A stretch of DNA of 64,000 nt, from the NCBI RefSeq assembly GCF_030272615.1, contig NC_081409.1, positions 530,136,291-530,200,290 on the forward strand, given 5' to 3'. The notes beneath the pieces are model-generated. The model ran no database searches, was not told the origin of the DNA, and saw nothing but the letters and a program-made list of their open reading frames with translations. The position numbers and the translations under genes are program-made. The stretch is from Cryptomeria japonica (Eukaryota; Streptophyta; Pinopsida; Cupressales; Cupressaceae). Positions 1 to 11,046 of this stretch are shown piece after piece (the first letter of the stretch is position 1; each line of letters opens with the position of its first letter).

Positions 1-310
1 GTGCAGGCCCCTTATTGTATCACATAATTTCTACAGAAGTATCCTCTAATTGTGGGCAGGCTTCCCACCGTGGTTTTTCTCTTTACCAAGTTTTCCATGT
101 ACAAATCATGGTGTTATGTGGTATGGTTGCATTGTGTTGATTCTCTATTTCATTCTTAAGTTTTATTGCTTATCGATATCTGTTTCTGCTATTCCAGTAT
201 TTAATGTTTATGTGCTCCAGTTAAAGGTTATAAAGTGGTTTGATTAATATAATTTGTCGACAACTGATTCACCCCCCTCGCCTCTCAGTTTTCCACTAGT
301 TATTCTAACA
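1..310 (+). repeat. Partial 5' LTR of copia 1
   Basis: This segment aligns almost base for base with 16055-16362, the end of the 3' LTR. It ends in TCTAACA directly before a primer-site-like sequence. The start of the LTR lies outside the window, so the insertion-site duplication cannot be tested. Confidence 0.92.
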
Positions 311-330
311 ATTAGTATCCGAGCTTTGGT
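311..330 (+). promoter_or_regulatory. Primer binding site of copia 1 (degenerate)
   Basis: TTAGTATCCGAGC follows the LTR end immediately and differs at a few positions from the plant copia consensus TTGGTATCAGAGC, which pairs with initiator methionine tRNA. Copia 2 has the better-preserved TTGGTATTAGAGC at the same position. Confidence 0.8.
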
Positions 331-368
331 CCTCTTTTGCCGAATCTTAACCACTTGAGGTAGATCCT

Positions 369-1340
369 ATGGCAACTAATAATTCAAATCCACCGACAAC
401 TATTTTCAGAAGATAAATCCCTAAGATTGATGGAACAAACTATGGGACATGGAAAATCTGAATGGAGACTCATCTTAGATGTCTTGGCAAGGATATTTGG
501 GAGATCACTAAGAAAGGATATACACCTTATGATCTAACATCTGGGAATCTTGCTCTAGTAGACTTGGACAAAAATATTGAAAATGATTGTAGAGAAAGAG
601 AAGCCCTCTTGTGTGCACTCACTGATCAACAAATCATGGGATTAACTGTTAAATCATCTACAAAGGTTATATGGGATAAATTGCAAACTCTGAATGAAGG
701 TGACCCTACTGTCAAAATTGCTAAACTTGATGGTTACCGAGTAATATATGATAACTTGAAGATGGAAGATAATGAAAGAATTGCTACATTTATGGAAAGA
801 GAATGAGATTGTCATGGGAATTCAATGTTGTGGAGGATCTTTGAGTGAAGATGAAATAGTTTCTAAAGTTTTGAGAGCCCTACCACCGGCTTACAAGATG
901 AAGGCTACTACAATTAATGAATTGAGAATAATGGCAAACACTTCAGTTAACCGAGACATTCTGATTGGGAAATTATCTGCTTTTGAGCTTGAGTAATTTG
1001 GACCCTCTATAGTTGCAAAATCTGAACCTATTTTTCATGCATCATCATCTACTAGCAAAAGTGATTGGAAACCCCTATATGCAAAAGAATTGGAAGATAT
1101 GAGGAAAGAGGAGGAAGAATTTGAGCAACTTGAAGCCCTATTTTCTAGAAGAGTACCTAAAGGACCGACATGAAGTAAGTATGAAGGAAAAGCACCTTTT
1201 AAATGTTTTGCATGTAATAAGATTGGTCAATTTGCATCTAGATGTCCTGAAAGGAATGCAAGATTTGAAGAAAGAGTTAAGAAATTATCTAAGCCTAATT
1301 AGAACAAATATAGATTCAAGATAAACAAACTATGCTACAT
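369..1340 (+). pseudogene. copia 1 gag (nucleocapsid/capsid), decayed
   Basis: The start is the ATG at 369 (MATNN...), about 58 bases after the primer site, as is usual for copia. The reading frame gives the UBN2-type gag sequence (GTNYGTWK, then a helical region around 560-1000) and a CCHC zinc knuckle near 1200-1245. In the knuckle the histidine is replaced by glutamine (CFACNKIGQF...C). There are in-frame stops near 415, 460, 994 and 1170, and a frameshift near 800. In an intact element the product would form the virus-like particle and bind RNA. It is continuous with pol downstream. Confidence 0.85.
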
Positions 1341-3833
1341 AGCGGATGAGGAAGGAGTAAGTGATGACTCAGAGGATGAACCGATAGGAGACTCTACTAG
1401 TGGATCCAGCAGTGGAAAGGAATGGGTGTTCTATGCTTTAAAGGAAGATGAACCAGAACTGATTATCAAGAATGAAGAAAAGTCCTTGGCAGAAAAAGTT
1501 GAAGATAAGGATGAATGGGTAATTTATAGTGGATGCTCACATCATATGACTGGAGATAAAAGAAAAATTTTGTCCCTACAAGAATAGAATGGAGGTCAAG
1601 TCAAATTTGGGGATCTCAAAGCATGTATGATCAAAGCTAAAGGTATTATTTATTTGAATGGCATGCATAATATTGATAATGTCTACTATGTAGAAGGTTT
1701 AAAGCATAATATTTTAAGTGTTGGTCAATTGGTGGATAAGGGATTCCAAGTTCAGTTCAAAGATGGAAAATGCAAAATCATTAACAAAATGGGTTCAGAG
1801 ATTGCAACCGGTACTCAAACTAGAGGTAATATCTTTCACTTGAACACCAGTGATAAGACATGTTTGATTGCTCATATTGATGAGAGGTGGTTATGGCATA
1901 AGAGGTTGTGTCATGTTAATTTTTATTGTATTGTTAAGATTAGTTCAACAAAGGCAATTAGAGATATACCTAAGATTATAAAGCCTCATAATCGAGTATG
2001 TAAGGAATGTCAATTGGGAAATCAAGTTAAAAATTCTTTTAAGAGCATACATGATAAATCTAATGATGTGCTTGATTCGATTCATATTGACTTATGTGGT
2101 CCAACAAGGACCAGAAGCTTTCAAGGTGATAGGTACTTCATGCTAATAATTGACGATTATTCCAGAATGATGTGGGTGCCTTTTCTAAGGGAGAAATTTG
2201 AAGCTTTTCAGAAATTCAAGATCTTTAAAGCAAAGGTGGAAACAAAAACTGGATTGAAAATCAAATGTCTGAGATCAAATCAAGGCGATGAGTTAACATC
2301 TCATTAATTTAATAATTTTTGTGAGATAAATGGAATTAGGAGACAATTATTTGCACCCTAAAATCCTCAACATAATGGAGTAGTGGAAAGGAAGAACAGA
2401 ACCATTTTGGATATAGCAAGAACCATGATGATGGAAGCCAAATTGCCTCACATCTACTTGAGAGAAGCAATGAGTACAACAGTCTACACATTCAACAGAG
2501 TTCATATCAAAGGTGAAACCGGTAAGACTCCTTATGAATTATAGTTTGGACATACACACACTCTTAAATATTTCAGAATTTTTGGTTGTAAATGTTATAT
2601 CAAAAGGGATGATTCAATTGGGAAGTTTGATCCTAGATGTGATGAAGGGATATTTCTTGGATATTCAATTCAGAGCAAAGTATATAGATGTTATAACAAA
2701 AGATTACAAAAAATTGTGGAGAGCGTAAATGTGAAAGTGGATGAGCAATATAGATATCAATCTATATCATTTGATAGAGAAATGATAGTGGAAGTGATCA
2801 TAACTAATCTGGTAATGCCTCAATCGGTACAAGACACTGAGACAATTACACTGATACAATCAAAAAATTCAACTATGACTGATGATTAGAATAGAGAACC
2901 TAAAGTTCAGCAGACACCAAGGTATGTAAGATTAAATCATTCTGAAGATCAAATCATTGGAGATGGGAACAAGGGAGTTATGGCAAGAAGAAGACAGGCA
3001 AATGAAGAGGTATACCTTATTTCTCAAATTGAACCGACATCTGTTATTGAAGCTTGTAAAGATAAACATTGGTTAAAGGCTATGGAAGGTGAATTAGATC
3101 AGATGGAGAAGAATAAGACCTGGACTTTAGTTTCCCGACTTAAAAGTAAGAATGTTATTGGAACTAAATGGGTTTTTAGAAATAAACTAAATGAGGATGG
3201 TCAAGTTGTAAGAAAAAAGGCTAGACTATTTGTAAAGGATATTCTCAAATGGAAGGAACTGATTATGGTGAGACATTTCCACTAGTACCTAGAATTGAAG
3301 TTGTTAGACTATTTCTTGCCTATGCAACATACAAGAACTATAAGGTCAATCAAATGGATGTTAAATGTGCATTTTTGAATGGTGAACTTGAGGAAGAAGT
3401 ATACATTAAGCAACCTGATGGACTTTCATTGACAGATGACAAAGATATGGTTTGCAGGTTAAGCAGAGCATTATATGGATTGGAACAAGCTCCTAGAGCT
3501 TGGTATACAAGGTTGGATAAATATCGTTTGAAGATTAATTTTACTAAGGGCAATGCTGACAGTAATTTATATTACAAGATCATTGATGATGATATTCTGA
3601 TTTTTGAAGTATTTGTTGATGATATCATTTTTTGAGGTGAACATAAATTATGCATGGAATTCTCTAATAATATGAGGAATGAATTTGAAATGTCTATGAT
3701 TGGTGAGATGAGATTTTTCTTAGGTTTGTAGATTACTCAAACTGACAAAGGAATTTTTATCTGTCAAACTAAGTATCTAAGGGAATTTTTGAAAGAATTT
3801 TGGTATGGATAATTCCAAACTGGTAAGCTCTCT
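1341..3833 (+). pseudogene. copia 1 pol, N-terminal part: protease, integrase, reverse transcriptase start
   Basis: Domains in order: the aspartic protease signature near 1513-1557 reads IYSGCSHHMTG, so the catalytic Asp is now Tyr. The integrase zinc-binding region has WHKRLCH and CKEC (1890-2020). The integrase core shows IDLCGP, then SNQG where the second catalytic Asp is expected (now Asn), and HNGVVERKNR with the Glu (about 2090-2400). Reverse transcriptase follows with [37 protein letters not shown] and FVDDIIF (3160-3630). There is a frameshift near 3240 and stops near 2306, 2360, 2543, 2887, 3635 and 3728. Coding breaks off at 3833, where another LTR element is inserted, and resumes at 14030. 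Confidence 0.92.
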
Positions 3834-4507
3834 TGTTGTCACTCAAATTGCACCTGTAGTGTACAAGCTGAAAGCTCAAGCAACTTGGTGGCACATGGGA
3901 TAATTCTTAGGCCTATGGGTTGCCTATAGTGAGAATTAACCTCCAGATGAAGGGCTAGTTCCCTGTGAATAATTCTAAATCTTTACCGAGAAAATGGATA
4001 GGAAAACTAAAAATGAAACTAAAAAGAAATTGCAAATGCTAAACGACGGTGAAGCATCAATAAGATATCTCAAAATGACAGAGGTACAATCCTAAAAACA
4101 CCAATCTGCACAAATAGACTTCTGGTTTATAACACATAAATATTTCATGCAAAGGATTTAAACTTCAAGAAATTTAAAGGAAAGAAAACTTTCACAATCA
4201 ACCAAATGAGCCAATTTATCACAATGCACAACCTGTGACTTACAAATGAGATAGAAAATTTAAAGGTTATCTAGACAATAACACAATAAACTAACTCTCA
4301 ATCAAGAATAAGAAAATGAACTATAAAGACATAAGGCATAAGTTGGTAATTTTTATTCAGAATTCTATCATAAAACTATATATGAGCTACAAGAATGTAT
4401 TGTCTGCTAAAACTAGCCAAAGAATCATCAAGAACTAGTGAAGAAAGATAAAACTTTTTCACTTTATACAAAAACCTTCCAAAAGGTAGAAGAAAGATAA
4501 CTCCAGA

Positions 4508-4915
4508 ATGACTGAAGATGAACTCCCACTGAAAAAATCTCCTCTAAAAACTGATCCTCTCATAGAAATAAAAAGCCACCAAAAAGGCTTCAAAACATGC
4601 AAAAAGAACTCATGCAAACTTGCTCTCAAGCTGGGTAATTCATTTCAAATTCTTAGTCAACTAAAGGTTGACCCATGTGGCGCAAAAAAAGAATCCTTAT
4701 TACCTCAAGATCACAAGGAAAAACTCATGCAAACTGCTCTGAGATTAATAATCGCCTGCATTAACCAGATGACTTCTTCTTATTTCGCATGGATCGCAAA
4801 CTACCTGAGGACTTCCTCTTATTTTGCATGGATCCCTGGATGCTACCTTGCCTACCACCATTTTCGGCTTCTAACTGTAACTATCATTTCTTTCTTCATC
4901 AAGTCATCTGGTTAG
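4508..4915 (+). other. ORF inside LTR, also present in the other LTR copy
   Basis: A 135-codon open frame starting MTEDELPLKKSPLK is matched by a 144-codon frame at the equivalent place in the other LTR. It is lysine- and serine-rich, with no family I recognise. Shared openness can simply reflect LTR identity at insertion. It runs opposite to the inferred element orientation, so coding is unlikely. Confidence 0.25.
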
Positions 4916-5162
4916 CATTAAATACTTATTTCGATGGTCGATGATACATTCCATTTCACCTGCTTTTCTATCGAGCTGACCACGTGTCACATCCTGGTTG
5001 GTTTCAGGGTTCCTGCCATGCCATCTTAGCACGGCCTGGACTCACTGCTAGGATGAAGCTCTTTCGTCTGATCAACCTTAATTTGCTTTCTTTATTTCTT
5101 CCTCGGAATTGCTTCCTTAGCAGGCCCGACTACTTGGTTGCCAAGTCGTGACGAATAAACAC

Positions 5163-6120
5163 CGCGCATCTTCATCATGCGGTATAGCAACCACCGCTAG
5201 ATCTTCAGGAACTTGCTTTCCTTCTTCATCATGGGCCCATGGGAACGAGCGATGATAATGAACTTTGCACCATTGAACCACTTTGAACCAATGAACTTTG
5301 AACCACTTGAAATTGGTGAACTTTGAACCATTGAACCACTTTGAATTGTTGAAACACTTTGAACCGGTTCAAAGTTCAAGTTCAAAGTTGACTTAAAATA
5401 TATATATATACATCCACTCGTCTGTAGCCTTTTTCCATGTGTCAGCCTCTAATTTGCTCGTGGGTCCACTTTGTCTACCATCCAAACCTACCACTAGACT
5501 TGGTGTGCCTTGATTCCTCATCTACTCTCTATCCCATGGTGCATCCTCATTCGCTCTTAGCCCACCTAGATGACCATCTCAAATGCCATGTCATTAGTTG
5601 CCAAGTCATAGGGAATAACTATCGAGCATCTTCATCATGTGGTAAAGCAACCACCACTAGATCTTCAAGAACCTGCTTGCTTTATTCATCCCGGGCCCAC
5701 GAGGACGAGCGACGATAATGAACTTTGCACCATTGAACCACTTTGAACCAATGAACTTTGAACTGGTGAACTTTGAATCACTTTAAATCGATGAACTTTG
5801 AAACATTGAACCACTTTGAACCATTAAAACACTTTGAACCAGTTCAAAGTTCAAGTTCAAAGTTGACTTTAAAAATATATATATACATCCACTTGTTTGT
5901 AGCCTTTTGCCATGTGTCAGCCCCTAATTTGCTTGTGGGTCCACTTTGTCTACCATCTAGAGCTACCACTAGACTTGGTGTGCCTTGATTCCTCATCTAC
6001 TCTCTATCCTATGGCGCATCCTCATTCGCTCTTAGCCCACCTGAATGCCCATCTCAAATGCCACACCATCAGTTGCCAAGTCACAGGGAATAACTATCGA
6101 GCACCTTCATCATGCGGTAT
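5163..6120. repeat. Tandem duplication of ~465 bp within one LTR only
   Basis: The block containing the GAACTTTGAACCA minisatellite, a short TA run and the stretch beginning CATCCACTYGTYTGTAGCC occurs at about 5185-5650 and again at about 5655-6120. The other LTR has it once (about 12390-12830). A shared motif, CATCTTCATCATGYGGTA, lies at each boundary (near 5167, 5628 and 6098), as expected for unequal exchange or slippage between short repeats. It accounts for the 467-bp difference in LTR length. Confidence 0.85.
5255..5395. repeat. GAACTTTGAACCA minisatellite in LTR
   Basis: Degenerate tandem copies of a 10-13 bp unit (variants GAACCACTTTGAACCA and ATGAACTTTGAACC) end in GGTTCAAAGTTCAAGTTC, which folds back on the array. 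The same array recurs near 5725-5870 and in the other LTR near 12465-12585. Confidence 0.8.
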
Positions 6121-6954
6121 AGCGACGACCATTGATCTGCCCTCAAACTGCTCGATCTTTAATCTCTTAGCCGCTCACCTTTTCTGCACGTGCTTTGTTT
6201 CCAAGTTGCAGAGATAAATGGCAAGCTTCTTTCTATAGTGGTATAGCGACCGCCATCATATATCTCGCATCACCCTTGATATTTCTTTAACTTGTTAGAC
6301 CTTTAACCCCAATTGATCTTCTCTCTTGTGACATGTGTCAACATGTGTTACCCTCTGATTGGCTCATGAGATCCACCAGGGAACGACCTATCTTCCGAGC
6401 CACCATGTGTCCTGCTTTATCGGATCTCATTCTTTCGACCAAAGTATTCCTTTGGCGAGCCGCTTACTAGTTTCATCGATATTATTATGTCGATGAAATT
6501 GAGCCTTCGGTGAAACTCTTTCAAGACTCATCACGGCCAAGGTCCTCTCAATAAGTTACCCATATGTGCCATGTCACCAGCCACTGGACCTCCACCTATA
6601 TGCCACATGTCCTTGGTCTTATACTCTCTACTCTGCCATGTCATCAATTTCCTAGTCGCGATGATATCCGGTGAGTATCTAACCATAGAACCTTAGCGAT
6701 CACTGTTAGATCTTTTTCCTGACTATTGGATGTGATCAATTTTCTTGATCCTTACCTTCTTCTTTCTGGTCCAATGCAAAATTTGGGTCACCTTGAGATG
6801 TGCATGAGCAGAGGGTCCACCAGGTCATGAGCTGCCTCTTCTTGCCAAAAGGTCGTCTTTGGTTTTAAATACAAACAAGCTCCTCCTCGCGACCAATGTG
6901 GGATAAATGTTCTTCATGCTTGGTGACTGAAAATGCTCAGAAGTTCTCTGGCTT

Positions 6955-6962
6955 TTTAAATA
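6955..6962 (-). promoter_or_regulatory. Candidate TATA box of the LARD-like LTR
   Basis: On the minus strand this reads TATTTAAA followed by AAGC, about 320 bases inside the LTR 5' end. The equivalent site in the other LTR (near 13702-13709) is TTATTTAAA. This is placement by similarity only. Confidence 0.3.
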
Positions 6963-7581
6963 CCCCTCTTTGGCACCCAAGTGAAAACTTTACACATGCC
7001 GATTGTATTTTCTCTGACTTTCTTTTGGCCTTACATCAGCCCCGCCATTTCATCTGCGAAGGAGCATAAATATTTCTGTGATCTACAACATTCTGAGCTC
7101 AACCCTCGTGGGAGCCACATTTTAACCCACATGCTGTCTTACTTTCTCGTATTTGCACATGAAGAAAACAAGTTAGATTAAAACAATGCATTTCTCCCTA
7201 GTTCATGATTTGATCTTTTCAAAACAAATGAATGCAAGGCTTCATTAGGGCATTAAATTTAGCATGTGCAAAATTTGGTAACATTTTGAGTGATTTCTAC
7301 AGAGTGTTTGCCTACTAAACACTATAGACTAGTCATGGCTTATCCATTGGGCTTATGGAATCATTTTAGCCCTTCCAACTCTAAAAACTTCTTGAATTTT
7401 GTAAACCCTCTTCTATAGCTCAGCATTTCACAGCAAAACAACAACAAAATAAACTGAAAATAAACCTTCATAACTCTGTTTAAGACAGAGTCAGAGAACA
7501 TGTGCATCCTGTGCACTTATGGAAAACTCAACTAAAATTGAAAAAATACTCTATCCTACCCTAACCAAGTGTGAAACCTGG

Positions 7582-9820
7582 TTATACAAAACCATTCACT
7601 GGTTTTAAGAAATAACATCCTTTTCTTCCCAGCTTAGGAAGTTTCAAAATCTTATGAACAACTGAGAAGAAATATAGTACGAAGAGGTGCCTCACATAAT
7701 GTTGTAAGAGTATTGTAAGTATGAAAATAACATGGCCTACCTCTTTTGTTTGCTCATATATACTGCTATCTGTGAGGTTATAGGTAAGATGATAACCTTT
7801 TACTGAAGCTTCATTTTTAGGCATAAGCTCATCTTGTATTGTCTTTTTGGCCTCCAATATGGAAAGATATCTTATAGGACAACCCCTTGTGTGAACAAAG
7901 CTTGGGCTCTCCTTACTAGTTTCTACTTTGTCAGCCGTCTCTCAAACCATAATTGTTTCCTCCACCCGAGTATGCTGATAAAAAAAATTTCTTTCCAAAA
8001 GTATCAATTTATCAGCAAGATTAGAACAAAAATCTTCAATGATGCTTGAGAAAATACTCACCTCTTGGTTAATTTCACTATGTTGAGTATTGTTTACTGC
8101 ACTTTGTTGATTTCTTTCAAGGAATTTACCATGGAAATCCATGTCTTGTTGATTTTCTTGCTCTACCTGAACCAAATTTGCATCTAGATCGACCTCCTGA
8201 ACCTGCTCAACAACATTGTCCTTTGTTTCATGCTCATGAATCAACACTTTGTGACTATCATGTGCATGCTCTTGTTGATCACAACCTTATCATTCCAACC
8301 GAATGTCTTCAGAAAAAGACCCCTTATTATCTAAATCTGAAACAAAAACCTCTAGATCATCCCAAAACGAGTCCTCTTCATCATAATTTTCATTTTTCTC
8401 TAAGAAGGGACTGTCTGCTACCTTGTTGCAGCTCTCTTGTGTGATCAAAAAAACAATGTTTTGAGCCTCTTCTTTCTATGGTGAAGTTGGTATGACTGCA
8501 ATCTGAAGTTCATTTTCCTCATCTTCCCCAAAAAGTGGTAGCTCATCAAGAAAATCAGTTAGAACTTGACAATTATCAACTTTTTCTAGATTTTGAACCT
8601 GCAGTTCTTCATTTATAACCTCTTATTTTTGTTGTAACAAATCTAACCTATCATCTTGAATATCGTAAGAATGCATCTTAATAGGTGAGAGATCTGATTT
8701 ATTTTCACTAAGTACCTCTTTTTCTTGATTCTCAACTTGAATATCTTGAGGAACCAAGATATCAATGGGTTCTTCAGGAATGAATTGTTGAGGCTCTTGA
8801 GCTAAAAGAGGTTGTCTAAAATTTGGGAAAGCAAATCTGTGAGGCTCTTCTTTAATAGGTTGATTCATGATGGGATCTTCTTGAATGGTCTTTTTATAGG
8901 GATGCATTTGTTCAATAATAGGTTCTTGGAATGATTGAGGACTCCTAAAAACTTGGAATTTTGAATTTGGGAGATTTAGGAGACTCACCTTGTTTAAAGC
9001 TTGGTATTTTGATCTTGAAAGCTTTTTCCTTCTCCTTTGCAATGATATGTTGCTTAATATTTTCCTCAAACTATCTTTTCTATATTTCATGTTGTTGATC
9101 TTGAACCTGGTAAGCCAACTCTGCCAACTCTTTCTTTTCACCTTGCTTTTTTGGTGGATAAACAATTTGTCATAACCGGTATTGCTCCATAGCTAAATGC
9201 AATGGATTTACATTTGTGGGCTGACCTGAGATGCAAGGGGCTAATTAGGCCATCAACTCTTGTACCTTGGTAGACAACATGTTCATAATATTTTCTCTTG
9301 CAATAAATTCTTCCTTGATAGTAGCATTAGCATTGTTTACCCTGTCAAAAAATCCCTCAAAAGCCTTTGTTACCTCTTCTTCCAACATTTTCATTTCCTC
9401 ATCTTTAGCAGCAAGTTGTTCCTCTTTAGCAACAACCTCGTTTGCAAAATTTTCTTCATAATATATCTTTTGTGCCTCCAACTCTTTCTCATAATGATAA
9501 GCTTGATCAGTCAATGCTTTTTTCTGCAACTCATGTTGCTTTTGTACCATGCATTTTATCTCTCTAAGCTCTAAACTATATCGATTTGCATCAATATAAC
9601 CTTCTTGAGGCTGATTGTAAGCTGGATTAGGCTACCATGTGAACTGAGTTGTGGTGGGTGGGTGATAAGAAGGATAAACCTACTGATTATTGGCAATAAT
9701 ATGGCTATTTAGATTAAAACTAGCATTATGGCTATTTGGGTATGGCTAATAACAAGGTGCAGGAGCAATACCTTCATAATAGGGTGGTGGATAATGATAC
9801 TGTCCCTAAAAATTAGACAT
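7582..9820 (-). pseudogene. Unknown protein of the LARD-like element, decayed
   Basis: The start is the ATG at 9820 on the minus strand, which opens MSNF then GQYHYPPPYYEG, a Pro/Tyr-rich N-terminus. A coiled-coil region follows (9550-9245: heptad-rich, with repeated KEEQLAAKDEEMKMLEEE-type sequence). Next come a basic stretch and a long acidic, Gln/Pro-rich region, and it ends at a stop near 7582. Stops are TAG where Gln or Trp would fit (9804-9660), with one frameshift near 8950. I do not recognise the family, and no zinc knuckle, protease or polymerase motif is present. A structural, gag-like role is possible from its place after the presumed leader, but it is not shown by sequence. Confidence 0.55.
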
Positions 9821-9930
9821 ATTTTCTCATTTAAATAGCTGGAATTCAGAATACAAAACTTTTTTGAAACATACCAGCACTCGGACTGCTAAAACCAACA
9901 AACTTATAAATCGGAGTTGCCAGGTGTGGG

Positions 9931-10930
9931 TGGGTGAACTCACAAAGCTGGTTCCCACTTTTTGGTACGTCCTGATTTTTGTTGAAATCATACATTTTTT
10001 AGAAAATATAATGATTTAAGCTTTAAGAGGTCCCATTTTAAGTAATTAATTGAAGAGAGTTAAATCTAAGGCTCTTAGATCAAAATGTTTTGGATAGAAC
10101 CTCTCTACTTCTAAATCATACTTGCAATGGAGTTTCCTTTGCATCTATCAAATGTTGATAAAAGACCAATTTTACATTAGCTTTTGGGGGGTCAAATTAA
10201 TTCATTTAAAGTTTTTTTTTTTTTTAAAAGTATTTAGTCCTTATTATAAGCTTTCCAAATAGTATAAATTTTTTTAATATATTTAATTTCATTAATATAT
10301 TTCTATTTTATTTCTTATGAATGTAGGTTTTTCACCAAACATGAACTTCTTTGTTCAATGCATTGGGAAAAATAGTAAACTAATTCAAAAAAATTCTGAA
10401 AAATATATATGCACTAGGTATTGATGTTTTCTTTCTAACAAAAAAAAGAAAATTGAATTTTGATATATATAGAACAAGTTATGTGTTCAAACGTACACCT
10501 ATATCTAAATTATAATTAGTCGAACTTCAAAACTTAATTAAAAAAAAAATCAAAATGTCACTATCAAACCAACTGCATGCCCTGGGTATTGATGTTACAA
10601 ACCAAAATTCAAAAGAATTAAGTTTTTATCATTTATAGAAAAAAAATTATGCGTTTCGGGATACACATCACTCTTAAAAAATGTTGTTTGCTGTAAAAAA
10701 CTGCTTTTTGAGGGAGATGGAAAAATCAATAAAAAATTATTCAAACAAATTTGAAAAAAAATATATTTAGAATCTACAAACAAGATGTTAAAAATCACTA
10801 GTTTATATCATCTTCAAATTTTTAACGGTTTAAAAGTTATAGGTGTCGGAAAGTGAAGGTTTTTTTCAAAATATTCATATAAGTGTCAAAGTTGGTCAAA
10901 AAGTGGGAACCAGTATTGTGAGTTCACCCA
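9931..10930 (-). mobile_element. 1000-bp non-autonomous TIR transposon, relative of the giant element
   Basis: Both ends read TGGGTGAACTCACAA, then two variable bases, then CTGGTTCCCACTTTTTG when taken inward: a 34-bp terminal inverted repeat with two mismatches. Read from 10930 downward, about 680 bases match the left end of the 23-kb element at 17967-18650. Shared blocks include TTTGAAGATGATRTAAA, CCATCTCCCTCAAAAAG and GAACACATAACTTGTTC. It carries no ORF of note. It lies in the leader of the pol-less LTR element. No target duplication could be settled. Confidence 0.88.
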
Positions 10931-11021
10931 AGTAGATTTTGCCTCCAAAGGCTGTAATTTCTTATTTTCACACCAAAAATCAGAATTTTGTGGAAAAAGC
11001 TTTGGATTCATCAATCCAAAA

Positions 11022-11046
11022 AGGTCCCATTGGGCGTGCCAAAAAC
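11022..11046 (-). promoter_or_regulatory. Primer-site region of the LARD-like element
   Basis: On the minus strand the LTR end GTGACAACA is followed directly by GTTTTTGGCACGCCCAATGG. This is the layout seen after 5' LTRs of many plant gypsy-type elements (TTTTTGGCGCC... types). It supports the minus orientation; the tRNA is not assigned. Confidence 0.5.

Larger units (their letters stand above)
3834..7283 (-). repeat. LTR of the nested LARD-like element (probably 3' LTR), 3450 bp
   Basis: It aligns along its length with 11047-14029. It is longer mainly because a block of about 465 bases is present twice (see 5163-6120). Several short motifs recur inside both LTRs, such as a TAGCGACCACCGTTAGATC-like element and GAACTTTGAACCA minisatellites. 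Confidence 0.93.

Noticed and set aside
9260-9574. Plus-strand frames opposite the LARD coiled-coil ORF
   Set aside because: They are Leu/Phe/Ser-rich reverse shadows of the coiled-coil frame on the minus strand.
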